From: RAM1 sp943372515
Lineage (GTDB): Bacteria > Pseudomonadota > Gammaproteobacteria > Burkholderiales > Burkholderiaceae_C
Direction: 5' to 3'
DNA: 64,000 nucleotides
Assembly: GCA_943372515.1 (NCBI GenBank)
Contig: CALRYY010000004.1
Location: forward strand, 1-64,000
This document shows, one piece after another, positions 17,060 to 24,833 of the stretch. The translations under genes were made by a program, and so were the position numbers. Numbering within the stretch: the first letter of the stretch is position 1; every line of letters begins with the position of its first letter. A model generated the notes under the pieces. It was given only the letters and a program-made list of their open reading frames with translations, was not told the origin of the DNA and ran no database searches.

Positions 17060-17700
17060 GCCTTGTCATTCAGGAGCTGGCCAAACGCTATGGCGACACC
17101 ACCGTGTTTGCCAACGTGACGCTGACCGTGGCGCGCGGCGAATTCGTGGCCATCGTGGGTGAATCAGGCGTGGGCAAATCCACCCTGCTCAACTGCATGG
17201 CTGCGCTGGACACCTGGGAGACCGGCAGCATCACGCTGGACGGCGCCGACCTGGGGTCGCTTTCGGCGGAGCAGGCCGCGCTGATGCGCCGCGAGAAGGT
17301 GGGTTTTGTGTTCCAGGCCTTTCATGTGCTGCCCCACCTGGATGTGGCGCAAAACGTGGGCCTGCCGCTGCTGCTGCTGGGCCGCCCCGACGCCGCGCGT
17401 GTGGCGCAGATGCTGGACGCCGTAGGCCTGGCAGGCCTGGGCAGCCGCCTGCCGCAAACCTTAAGCGGCGGGCAACTGCAACGCGTGGCCATTGCCCGCG
17501 CGCTGGTGCACCGCCCCACCCTGCTGCTGGCCGACGAGCCCACCGGCAACCTGGACCCCACCACGGCGGCGAAGGTGATGGACGTGCTGATTGCTCAGAC
17601 CCGGCTGGAGGGTGCGTCGCTGGTGCTGGTGACGCATTCGCAAGCTGCTGCAGCGCGAGCGGATCGGGTATTGCATCTGGCGGTGGACGGTATCGGCTGA
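17056..17700 (+). CDS. ABC transporter ATP-binding protein (MacB/LolD/AttE type)
   Basis: A 214-residue nucleotide-binding subunit of the type VII (MacB-like) ABC class. Motifs in order: Walker A GESGVGKST, the Q-loop in FVFQAFHVLPHL, the signature LSGGQLQRVAIARAL, Walker B LLLADEPTGNLD and the H-loop in VLVTHS. Such subunits pair with FtsX-type permeases that drive mechanotransmission or lipoprotein handling rather than classical import. No permease adjoins it; the only FtsX permease in the window is at 35955-38507, 18 kb further along the same strand, with an AttH-like gene beyond. I infer that these belonged together before accessory DNA entered. It is unlikely to be LolD, because LolC/LolE-size permeases are absent. 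Confidence 0.88.
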   Translation: MSLVIQELAKRYGDTTVFANVTLTVARGEFVAIVGESGVGKSTLLNCMAALDTWETGSITLDGADLGSLSAEQAALMRREKVGFVFQAFHVLPHLDVAQNVGLPLLLLGRPDAARVAQMLDAVGLAGLGSRLPQTLSGGQLQRVAIARALVHRPTLLLADEPTGNLDPTTAAKVMDVLIAQTRLEGASLVLVTHSQAAAARADRVLHLAVDGIG

Positions 17701-17720
17701 CGGCATTGCCTTCCGATTCA

Positions 17721-17759
17721 TGTAAATATAAACTACAACTTTATTTTTGCATAAATTTC
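17721..17759 (+). promoter_or_regulatory. AT-rich leader upstream of the DUF4143 ATPase gene
   Basis: About 40 bases directly before the ATG at 17760 are strikingly AT-rich in a GC-rich setting. They include TATAAA at 17727-17732 and an imperfect inverted pair TTTAT/ATAAA around 17740-17756. This probably holds the promoter and perhaps an operator for the ATPase gene, and it marks a compositional break after the conserved miaA operon. A defined -35/-10 pair could not be fixed with confidence. Confidence 0.4.
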
Positions 17760-18923
17760 ATGGCCACAGCCTCTATTGCCCGCCACCTGCTGCCCGTGCT
17801 GCAGGCTCGTGCGCGCCAGTACCCGGTGGTCACGGTGACAGGGCCTCGCCAAGCTGGCAAGACAACCCTGTGCAAGCTGGCCTTTGCGAACAAGCCCTAT
17901 GCCAATCTGGAGCAGCCCGACACGCGCGCCTTCGCCCAAGGCGACCCGCAGGGGTTCCTGAGCCAGTTCCCCGACGGCGCCGTCATTGACGAAATCCAGC
18001 GCGTGCCCGAGCTCCTCTCGTGGGTACAGGTACGTGTAGACGAGAAGCAGGCGCCGGGCCAGTTCATCCTCACGGGTAGCCACCAGTTCGAGCTGATGGC
18101 CGCAGTGACCCAGTCCCTGGCCGGCCGCACTGCCTTGCTTCAACTGCTGCCGCTGTCCGTCAACGAGCTTCGCGACGCAGGCGCGCCCACGGCCACGGAC
18201 CGCCTTCTGCATGCTGGCGGTTACCCCCGCATCCATGCCCAAAGCCTGACACCGGCCGTTGCCCTGGGCGACTACTTCGAGACCTATGTAGAGCGCGACA
18301 TGCGCGCCCTGATCACGCTGCGCCACCTGGACGAGTTCCGCCGCTTCGTCCAGCTGGCAGCGGGGCGCACCGGCCAGTTGCTCAACCTGCACAGCCTGGC
18401 AGCCGACGCAGGTGTGTCAGACCCCACCGCGCGGCAATGGATGACGCTGCTGCAGGCGTCTTACATCGTGTACCTGCTGCCGCCGTGGTTCGCCAACCTG
18501 GGCAAGCGGCTGACCAAGTCGCCCAAGCTGTACTTTTATGACGTCGGCCTGGCAGCATGGTTGATCGGCATCACCGACGAATCACAGCTCGCCACGCATC
18601 CGCTGCGCGGCCCCCTGTTCGAGAATCTGGTGGTAATGGAGTTCGCCAAGCAGGCCCTGCACCATGGCGAGCGCGCACAGCTGCATTTCTGGCGCGACAG
18701 CAACGGCGTGGAAGTGGACCTGCTGGTCGAAAACGGCATGTCACCCGGTTCGCTGGGCCTGGTGGAAGTCAAATCAGGCCAGACCGTGCAGCCAGAATTT
18801 TTCAGACCCCTGCGCAGCACCGCCGCCCTGCTGGGCCCACGCGTGCAGCGACAGATGCTGGTGTACGGCGGCAACGAACGGCATGTGCGCGACGGAGTTG
18901 AGGTAGTGGGGCTGCAATCCTGA
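17760..18923 (+). CDS. AAA ATPase with DUF4143 domain
   Basis: A 387-residue cytoplasmic protein of the AAA_14/DUF4143 family. The N-terminal ATPase shows Walker A GPRQAGKTT near residue 31, Walker B AVIDEIQRVPEL near 77 and the sensor-like ILTGSHQFELM near 105. The C-terminal DUF4143 part includes the FETYVERDMRAL stretch, KLYFYDVGLAAWL and a nuclease-like core with GVEVDLLV and LVEVKSG, where the D...E-x-K spacing resembles a PD-(D/E)XK nuclease. The family is common in accessory DNA and its role is unknown; DNA transactions or defence are possible. The start at 17760 follows an AT-rich leader. It ends 49 bases before the convergent MocR regulator. Confidence 0.85.
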   Translation: MATASIARHLLPVLQARARQYPVVTVTGPRQAGKTTLCKLAFANKPYANLEQPDTRAFAQGDPQGFLSQFPDGAVIDEIQRVPELLSWVQVRVDEKQAPGQFILTGSHQFELMAAVTQSLAGRTALLQLLPLSVNELRDAGAPTATDRLLHAGGYPRIHAQSLTPAVALGDYFETYVERDMRALITLRHLDEFRRFVQLAAGRTGQLLNLHSLAADAGVSDPTARQWMTLLQASYIVYLLPPWFANLGKRLTKSPKLYFYDVGLAAWLIGITDESQLATHPLRGPLFENLVVMEFAKQALHHGERAQLHFWRDSNGVEVDLLVENGMSPGSLGLVEVKSGQTVQPEFFRPLRSTAALLGPRVQRQMLVYGGNERHVRDGVEVVGLQS

Positions 18924-18972
18924 TTCACAGACGCAAAAAAATTCGCTCGCTCTGTTCGGGTGTGTGGGCAGA

Positions 18973-20469
18973 TCAGCGGAAAGTCGCACTGTATGCACGA
19001 TCTATCTCCCGCACGCCAGCCTCAATCAGGCTGCTCTGGATAGCAGAGTAGCCCAGTCTGAAATAGGCCTCGTTCGCAAGCGATGATTTTTTGAAGAAAA
19101 TTTCGCCCGGCTCAATCAACACACCCCGGGCAGCACAAAGCTTGGCCAAGATTTGTGAGTTGAGGCCGTCTGGCCCCTTGACCCATGCGCCCGAGCCGCC
19201 TTGCGACGGCGTGATGTGAAACTGCGGCAGAAATTTCGCAAAACTGTCATTCAATCGCTCGCGTCGCTCGCGGTAAGTCACGTTCAATTTCCTGATGAAC
19301 GCATCGTGGTGACCCTGCGCGATGAAAAGACTGGCGGTGTGCGCGTTGTTGGCGGGCGTGTGGCGCAGGATCAGCCTTCGCAGCGCGCGCAGTTCGCGAA
19401 TCAGCTCCGCGGGCGCCACGATGTAGCCGATACGCAATCCGTGCGCCAGTGTTTTGGACAGGCTGCCAAGATAGATGACACGCCCGTCTGTATCCAGGCT
19501 CTTCAACGCCGGCAAGGGCCTGCCCGAAAAGTTCAACTCGCTTTCGTGGTCATCTTCGAAAAGAACCACATCACGCTTCTTGGCCAGCTCCAGAATCTCC
19601 TGGCGCCGCTGCAGCGACATGGTGACGGTGGTCGGGCACTGGTGACTCGGCGTGACGAATACATAGTCGCACTGCCCCATGGCGCGTGAGGCGATCAGCC
19701 CGTCCGCGTCAATCGGCAGTGCTTTGACGTTGCCACTGCGAAGCAAAAAATTGTTGCGTGCATCCGGATAGCCTGGGTCCTCAATACCGACAACGGTTTT
19801 ACGGTCCAGCAGGACATTGGCCAACAAGTAGCAGGCCATCTGCGCACCCGCAGTAACCAGAATTTCATCGCGCCTTGCCATGATGCCGCGTGCAGGCAAG
19901 AGCCGATGCTGAATCTGCTCGACCAAAGCCTCGTAGTCGCGGTCCACATGGTTTTGTGCCCATTTTTTGACGGCGGGTACAAACAGCGCCTGGTGAGAGC
20001 AGGCCCGCCAGTCCTTGAGCGGTACCAGGCTGGCATCAAACTGGCCATAGACAAAAGGGTAGGCGTAGTCTTGCCAGTCGGCAGGCTTGATGATGTTTCG
20101 CTGTTGCCCCAAATGGGAAACAAGACGCGCCTCCCATTGAAGCCCGGCTTGTACATCAGCAGCAGGTGCCGAGTGGCTGGCCTGGCCCAGCAGAATGTCG
20201 CCATTGACAACAAGCCCGCTGCGCGAGGAAGGGATCAGAAAACCCTTGTCAACCAGCATCTGGAAGGCTAGAGACACGGTGTTGCGAGATATGCCCAGTG
20301 CAGCAGCCATCGCACGGCTGGGCGGAATCTTGGCGTTCGGCGGTACCAAACCAATCAGGATGGCGTGCACCATCATTTCCCTGACGCGGCCTTGAAGGGT
20401 AGAGCTGCTGCCAGAGAACTTTGGGAAAAGCTTGGCCCAGATATCCGTGATTTCCTGCGCTTGCCTCAT
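18973..20469 (-). CDS. MocR/TauR-type GntR transcriptional regulator with aminotransferase domain
   Basis: A 498-residue regulator with a GntR winged helix at the N-terminus (about 15-90, with ISRNTVSLAFQMLVDKGFL as recognition part) and a fold-type I aminotransferase-like domain (about 130-498). The PLP-binding Lys lies in YLGSLSKTLAHG. MocR proteins bind PLP and sense amino compounds such as taurine, GABA or D-alanyl-D-alanine through an imine. It is divergent from the ABC importer operon and is very likely its regulator, which argues for an amino-group-bearing inducer. I prefer the ATG at 20469; an in-frame TTG at 20526 would add 19 residues. Base composition is clearly less GC-rich than in the flanking conserved genes. 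Confidence 0.88.
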   Translation of the reverse strand: MRQAQEITDIWAKLFPKFSGSSSTLQGRVREMMVHAILIGLVPPNAKIPPSRAMAAALGISRNTVSLAFQMLVDKGFLIPSSRSGLVVNGDILLGQASHSAPAADVQAGLQWEARLVSHLGQQRNIIKPADWQDYAYPFVYGQFDASLVPLKDWRACSHQALFVPAVKKWAQNHVDRDYEALVEQIQHRLLPARGIMARRDEILVTAGAQMACYLLANVLLDRKTVVGIEDPGYPDARNNFLLRSGNVKALPIDADGLIASRAMGQCDYVFVTPSHQCPTTVTMSLQRRQEILELAKKRDVVLFEDDHESELNFSGRPLPALKSLDTDGRVIYLGSLSKTLAHGLRIGYIVAPAELIRELRALRRLILRHTPANNAHTASLFIAQGHHDAFIRKLNVTYRERRERLNDSFAKFLPQFHITPSQGGSGAWVKGPDGLNSQILAKLCAARGVLIEPGEIFFKKSSLANEAYFRLGYSAIQSSLIEAGVREIDRAYSATFR

Positions 20470-20519
20470 GCCTTCAATCCAATCCAAACGAAGACTTTGC
20501 CGCACATTGCTGGTGATGT

Positions 20520-20526
20520 GCACCAA
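20520..20526 (+). promoter_or_regulatory. Candidate operator copy 1 (GCACCAA)
   Basis: First of three GCACCAA copies in the 280-base divergent region between the MocR regulator and the importer gene. Spacing from copy 2 is 40 bases start to start. Repeated heptamers in such a region are typical of MocR operators, but binding is unproven. Confidence 0.35.
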
Positions 20527-20559
20527 GAAGGGTATTCCCTAGGCTGGTCCAGCGCCGGT

Positions 20560-20566
20560 TTGGTGC
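20560..20566 (-). promoter_or_regulatory. Candidate operator copy 2 (GCACCAA, inverted)
   Basis: TTGGTGC on the plus strand, the reverse complement of copies 1 and 3. Together with copy 3 it forms an eight-base inverted pair (TTTGGTGC at 20559-20566 and GCACCAAA at 20610-20617). Confidence 0.35.
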
Positions 20567-20609
20567 GAGCTGTTTCACAGCGGTGAAGAACCTGGGAGTT
20601 TTCATTTTG

Positions 20610-20616
20610 GCACCAA
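20610..20616 (+). promoter_or_regulatory. Candidate operator copy 3 (GCACCAA)
   Basis: Third copy, 50 bases after copy 2 and about 140 bases before the importer start at 20750. It lies just upstream of an AT-rich stretch (20618-20675, with TATATT) that may contain the operon promoter. Confidence 0.35.
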
Positions 20617-20749
20617 AGGAAAATCTATCTGGCACTATTTTCAAAAAATGGCTTTCCCTATATTCGGGTTGTTCGCCTGCGAGGCCGCGAGTCTGCGAGT
20701 GAACCCGTTTCACATAGCCAAAACCTGCCACATTTTCTGACTGGACACC

Positions 20750-21751
20750 ATGAAACACCTACTCAAAACCCTGATCGTCGGCTCGGCCTTCGCGCTCTCA
20801 CTGATCTCCCAGGCTGCGGCCCAGACCAAGGTGGTGATCGGCCACTTTGGCGATCCTCTTCCCTACAAGGCGCTCATCGCTGATGGAAGCCTTGAAAAAG
20901 CCACCGGCTGGAAGATTGACTGGCGGCAGTTTGCTTCTGGCGCTGAGGTCAACGCGGCCATGGCCTCTGGCGGTATTCAGATTTCTGAAATTGGGTCTTC
21001 CCCCCTGTCAGCCGGCTTGAGCTCTGGATTGCCCTATCAGATGGTCTCCGCTGGCAAGGTCATTGACAGCTCCGAGGCCTTGGTCACACGAAATGGATCC
21101 GGGATCGAGAAACCTGCCGACCTGAAAGGCAAGCGCATTGCGGTGCCGATCGGCTCAACAGCCCACTACTCACTCATGGGCGCTTTGAAGATGAACGGCA
21201 TGACTGAAAAAGACATCACCTTGCTAGGCATGTCGCCCGCCGAAATCTCCGCTGCCTGGTCACAAAACGCCATCGATGCTGCTTTTGTATGGGTTCCCGT
21301 TCAAACGAAGTTGCGTGAGAACGGCAAGGTGATGTACACCGCAGGTGAAGTTGCGAGAGCGGCGGGTTTTCATACTTTCAACGCATGGGTTGCGAACAAC
21401 AAGTTTGCAGCTGAAAACCGCGACGGCCTGGTCAAGTTCTTGAAGGCCATGTTCGAGATCAATGCGGATTACCACAAGAACAAGGCTGCATGGAACGCAG
21501 ACTCGCCAAAAGTCAAAGCCGTCGCGACGAGTGTGGGTGTATCACCCGCTGCAGTCGTGCCGATGCTGGATGGCACGATCTACCCTGACGCCGATCTGGC
21601 CATGTCGGCCAACTGGATGGGTGGCGGCGCAGCCAAAACCATCAAGGGCACCGCCGAATTCCTGAAGAGCGCAGGTCGAATCAACAAGACTGCAGACGAC
21701 TATGGCCAGTTCGTCAACCCTGAGTTCGCCAAGGCAGCTGCAGGCAAGTAA
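20750..21751 (+). CDS. Taurine/sulfonate-type ABC transporter substrate-binding protein (TauA-like)
   Basis: A 333-residue periplasmic binding protein with a Sec signal (residues 1-24, ending QAAAQ). The mature part belongs to the TauA/SsuA/NMT1 class: VIGHFGDPLPYKAL, the INAAMASGGIQISEIGSSP-type segment near 65-85, the KGKRIAVPIGSTAHYSL motif near 126 and SQNAIDAAFVWVP near 178. These positions line the sulfonate pocket in TauA. It delivers the substrate to the TauBC-like subunits encoded next. It is the first gene of the operon facing the MocR regulator, and the start codon has only a weak Shine-Dalgarno sequence. No taurine-degrading enzymes are nearby, so the ligand is probably another aminosulfonate. 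Confidence 0.9.
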   Translation: MKHLLKTLIVGSAFALSLISQAAAQTKVVIGHFGDPLPYKALIADGSLEKATGWKIDWRQFASGAEVNAAMASGGIQISEIGSSPLSAGLSSGLPYQMVSAGKVIDSSEALVTRNGSGIEKPADLKGKRIAVPIGSTAHYSLMGALKMNGMTEKDITLLGMSPAEISAAWSQNAIDAAFVWVPVQTKLRENGKVMYTAGEVARAAGFHTFNAWVANNKFAAENRDGLVKFLKAMFEINADYHKNKAAWNADSPKVKAVATSVGVSPAAVVPMLDGTIYPDADLAMSANWMGGGAAKTIKGTAEFLKSAGRINKTADDYGQFVNPEFAKAAAGK

Positions 21752-21776
21752 ACCTGCCGCGACATCACGAGTGCTG

Positions 21777-21793
21777 ACCTGGCCGGGCCAGGT
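21777..21793 (+). terminator. Intercistronic stem-loop after the binding-protein gene
   Basis: ACCTGGC (21777-21783) pairs with GCCAGGT (21787-21793) around a CGG loop, seven base pairs, 26 bases after the binding-protein stop. No T-run follows, so it is more likely an mRNA-stabilising or partial attenuation element that lets the binding protein be made in excess over the membrane subunits. Confidence 0.45.
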
Positions 21794-21825
21794 TGGCGCT
21801 TCAGTTGTTCACTCTGGGGCCATCA

Positions 21826-22620
21826 ATGACTGCTCTCGCCATCCGAAATGTGTCGGTGTTCTACCCGGTCAAGGGTAAGCCGCCCGTTCATGCGCTCAAG
21901 CATATCAATCTCGAGATTCATGAAAAGGACTTTGTGGTGGCGCTGGGCGCGTCGGGTTGCGGCAAATCCACGCTGCTCAACCTGATCGCCGGCTTCATGG
22001 CGCCCAGCGAAGGTGAAATTACCCTCAAGGAAAGAGCCGTTACCGGCCCCGGTGCGGACAGGTCTGTCGTTTTCCAGAAGCACGCGCTGCTGCCCTGGCT
22101 GAATGTTCTGGACAACGTGGCTTTTGGATTGAAGATTCAGGGCCATGACAAGGACAAGCGCGAAAAAATTGCCAGGGATTTCATCCGGCTGCTCGGACTT
22201 GAGCAGTTTGAGCAATCGGCCACCTACGAGCTGTCGGGTGGCATGCAGCAACGCGTTGGCATTGCACGTGCACTGACCAGTGACCCCGACATCCTGTTGA
22301 TGGACGAACCGCTGGGTGCGCTCGACGCGCTGACTCGTGAGCGGGCGCAGGAGCTGATCCTGAAAGTCTGGCGGGACACCGGAAAAATGGTGTTCTTCAT
22401 CACGCACAGCGTGGAAGAAGCGCTGTTCATGGGCACCAAGTTGATCGTCATGTCGCCTCGACCCGGGCGCATTTCACATGTGTTCGACTTGCCCTTCAGC
22501 CGGCGCTATTTCGAAACCGGCAATGCCCGTGAGATCAAAGCCTCCGCAGAGTTCATTGCGCTGCGCGAAAAGATCTTGCAGATCATCTTTACAGACGAAG
22601 CAGGAGGCCATGATGAGTGA
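21826..22620 (+). CDS. Taurine/sulfonate-type ABC transporter ATP-binding protein (TauB-like)
   Basis: A 264-residue ATPase energising sulfonate import. Walker A is GASGCGKST, the Q-loop region VVFQKHALLPWLNVLDNVAFGL is the TauB/SsuB hallmark, the signature is LSGGMQQRVGIARAL and Walker B is ILLMDEPLGALD, with the H-loop in FFITHSVEEAL. GPGADRSVVFQ is especially close to TauB. The ATG at 21826 gives the standard N-terminus MTALAIRNVSV; the longer frame from 21793 begins in the stem-loop. The end overlaps the start of the permease gene by eight bases, so the subunits are translationally coupled. Confidence 0.93.
   Translation: MTALAIRNVSVFYPVKGKPPVHALKHINLEIHEKDFVVALGASGCGKSTLLNLIAGFMAPSEGEITLKERAVTGPGADRSVVFQKHALLPWLNVLDNVAFGLKIQGHDKDKREKIARDFIRLLGLEQFEQSATYELSGGMQQRVGIARALTSDPDILLMDEPLGALDALTRERAQELILKVWRDTGKMVFFITHSVEEALFMGTKLIVMSPRPGRISHVFDLPFSRRYFETGNAREIKASAEFIALREKILQIIFTDEAGGHDE
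22602..22607 (+). promoter_or_regulatory. Ribosome binding site of the TauC-like permease gene
   Basis: A perfect AGGAGG lies inside the end of the TauB-like gene. It is five bases from the ATG at 22613 and only two from the ATG at 22610, so the second ATG of the ATGATG pair is the better start. Confidence 0.6.
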
Positions 22621-23473
22621 TGACCGTTCCACAGGCGGCAATGGCTTCCTGTCTGGCCTGATGAAGGCCAAATCCGCCAAACCCGGCGAAATCTATGGCG
22701 TGCCAGGGCAGGGCGAAAGCTTCAGGATCAGCACCGTCGTGATCGTGTTGCTGATCTCATTATGGGGCTTTGTCACGTATGCGGGCTACATCAAGCCGCT
22801 GTTCCTGCCTTCGCCCATGGGCGTGGTGAACGCCTTTTTTGAAGTGATGAAGGAGGGCTTCACCGGGGTCGGCTTCTGGGAGCACATCTGGGTGAGTACG
22901 TTGCGGGTCTTCGGAGCGTTCCTGCTGGCTTGTGTCATCGGCATTCCACTGGGTATTGCCATGGGAATGAGCCCGGTCGCCCGCGGCATTTTTGACCCTC
23001 CTATCGAGTTTTACCGCCCGATTCCACCGCTGGCGTACCTGCCGTTGATGATCATCTGGTTCGGCATCGACGAACTGTCCAAGGTCCTGCTGATTTTTTC
23101 GTCGGTGCTCGCGCCCATGGTGCTGGGTGCAAGGGCTGGCGTGAAGTCGGCGGCGATCGAGCAGATCCATGCTGCCTACTCGTTCGGCGCCACCCGCTGG
23201 CAGGTGATTCGCATGGTCATCCTGCCCTCGGCCATGCCGGAGATCTTCACCGCCATGCGCGTGGGCATTGGTTTCGGCTGGACGACCCTGGTGGCGGCCG
23301 AGATGGTTGCAGCCACTTCTGGCTTGGGCTACATGGTTCTTTCGGCGTCGCGGTTCCTGCAAACACCGATCGTCATCATGGGCATCGTGGTGATCGCAGC
23401 CATTGCCTACGCATTTGACCACCTGGTGCGTTTTGTTGAGCGTCGCGTGGTGCCCTGGAAGGGCCGCGGTTGA
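22613..23473 (+). CDS. Taurine/sulfonate-type ABC transporter permease (TauC-like)
   Basis: A 286-residue inner-membrane permease with about six helices. The EAA loop that contacts the ATPase is visible as AAYSFGATRWQVIRMVILPSAMP, and the FYRPIPPLAYLPLMIIWFGIDELSK segment is characteristic of TauC/SsuC. A polar N-terminal extension of about 35 residues precedes the first helix. It forms the channel for the substrate bound by the TauA-like protein. The dehydrogenase gene follows after 29 bases. Together the three genes form a complete importer of the sulfonate/nitrate/bicarbonate class. Confidence 0.92.
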   Translation: MSDDRSTGGNGFLSGLMKAKSAKPGEIYGVPGQGESFRISTVVIVLLISLWGFVTYAGYIKPLFLPSPMGVVNAFFEVMKEGFTGVGFWEHIWVSTLRVFGAFLLACVIGIPLGIAMGMSPVARGIFDPPIEFYRPIPPLAYLPLMIIWFGIDELSKVLLIFSSVLAPMVLGARAGVKSAAIEQIHAAYSFGATRWQVIRMVILPSAMPEIFTAMRVGIGFGWTTLVAAEMVAATSGLGYMVLSASRFLQTPIVIMGIVVIAAIAYAFDHLVRFVERRVVPWKGRG

Positions 23474-23502
23474 TCCATTTGCACACATCCTGAAAGCAAT
23501 GC

Positions 23503-24822
23503 ATGACGATTGAGTACCTGAAGAAGGCCACACCGCAGCAAGAGGCGATTGACAACGCGACATCCGAAACAGTCGAGCGGCTGTTGGCAGACATTCAAAA
23601 AAATGGCCGTGATGCAGTCGAGAAGCATGCGCGTGAGCTCGATGGATGGCATGGCCCGATTGTCATCAGCGATGACGAGTTTGCGAGAGCGAGCAAGGCC
23701 CTGTCCCAAGGCGTCAGGGACGACATCGCGTTTGCACATGCCCGGGTAAAGGACTTTGCCCAGCGCCAGCGGGACTCACTGCACGAGTTTGAAGTCGAGC
23801 TGATTGACGGGTTGATTGCCGGGCAAAAACTGATTCCTGTGAACACCGCGGGGTGCTACGTCCCGGGTGGCCGCTATGCACACGCTGCTTCGGCCATCAT
23901 GAGTGTGTGTACCGCCAAAGTGGCTGGTGTGCCCCACATCGTGGCCACATCACCAGGTCACAAAGAGGCTGGTGTGAACCCTGCCATCCTGCACACGATG
24001 AAGCTCTGTGGCGCCGACATTGTGCTGGCGCTGGGTGGAGTGCAGGGCATTGCGGCAATGGCTTATGGCTTGTACTCACCCAAACCCGCTGATGTGATCG
24101 TTGGCCCGGGCAACCGCTTTGTGGCAGAGGCCAAGCGCACCTTGTTTGGCCGTGTAGGTATTGATGTGGTGGCCGGGCCCACTGAATCCGCCATCATTGC
24201 CGATGAAACTGCAGATGTGAATCTGGTCGCGGCCGACCTGGCAGGCCAGGCTGAGCATCGCCCGGATTCGCCCGTTTGGCTGTACACCACGTCTCGCGAG
24301 CTGGGGCTCAAGGTGATTGAAATCATGCCCTCGGTGATTGCGGCCCTGCCCGAGCTGGCACGCAACGCGGCAACGGCTGCCTGGCGGGATTACGGCGAAG
24401 TAGTGCTCGCAGGAAGCCGGGAAGAACTGGTCGAGATCAGCGACCAGTACGCTCCAGAGCACCTGCAGGTGTTTGCTGCAGACCTTGATTGGTGGTTGGC
24501 CCATCTCACCAACTACGGGTCGCTCTTTTTGGGCGAGGAAACCACCGTGGCCTATGGCGACAAATGCGCTGGCCCCAACCACATCTTGCCGACACGCGGC
24601 GCTGCCCGATATTCAGGCGGATTGAGCGTGGGCAAGTTCATCAAAACCGTGACCTACCAACGCCTGACCCAAAGCGCCAGCCGGGCTGTGGGCCAGGTGG
24701 CAGCCCGGATCTCACGCCTTGAAGGCATGGAAGGTCATGCCCGCACAGGCGACATCCGGCTGAAGAAATACTATCCGCAAGAGTCATTTGAGCTGGGCAC
24801 GCTGGCCGGTCACCAGCATTGA
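23503..24822 (+). CDS. HisD/HpsN-family NAD-dependent dehydrogenase (putative aminosulfonate/sulfopropanediol dehydrogenase)
   Basis: A 439-residue member of the histidinol dehydrogenase fold, which oxidises a primary alcohol to a carboxylate in two NAD-dependent steps. Zinc ligands Q249, H252, D353 and H412 and the catalytic pair E319-H320 (YAPEHLQVF) are intact. The TAGCYVPGGRY, VGPGNRFVAEAKR and DWWLAHLTNYGSLFLGEETTVA segments are those of HpsN-type sulfopropanediol 3-dehydrogenases rather than of biosynthetic HisD, judged from memory of the families. No other his gene is present. Set in a sulfonate operon, it probably oxidises dihydroxypropanesulfonate to sulfolactate or, more in keeping with its neighbours, cysteinolate to cysteate. 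The aminotransferase gene follows after 11 bases. Confidence 0.88.
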   Translation: MTIEYLKKATPQQEAIDNATSETVERLLADIQKNGRDAVEKHARELDGWHGPIVISDDEFARASKALSQGVRDDIAFAHARVKDFAQRQRDSLHEFEVELIDGLIAGQKLIPVNTAGCYVPGGRYAHAASAIMSVCTAKVAGVPHIVATSPGHKEAGVNPAILHTMKLCGADIVLALGGVQGIAAMAYGLYSPKPADVIVGPGNRFVAEAKRTLFGRVGIDVVAGPTESAIIADETADVNLVAADLAGQAEHRPDSPVWLYTTSRELGLKVIEIMPSVIAALPELARNAATAAWRDYGEVVLAGSREELVEISDQYAPEHLQVFAADLDWWLAHLTNYGSLFLGEETTVAYGDKCAGPNHILPTRGAARYSGGLSVGKFIKTVTYQRLTQSASRAVGQVAARISRLEGMEGHARTGDIRLKKYYPQESFELGTLAGHQH

Positions 24823-24833
24823 TTCGGACGGCC

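Noticed and set aside
17056..17700. LolD of the lipoprotein-sorting LolCDE complex
   Set aside because: No LolC/LolE-size permease is adjacent; the only FtsX permease in the window is of the 850-residue double type.
20750..23473. A taurine-specific importer for taurine catabolism or sulfur scavenging
   Set aside because: TauD, TauXY, Tpa, Xsc and SsuD genes are absent; the linked enzymes point to a cysteate-forming substrate.
23503..24822. Histidine biosynthesis gene hisD
   Set aside because: The fold is HisD-like, but no other his gene is near and the operon is for sulfonates, with HpsN-like loops.
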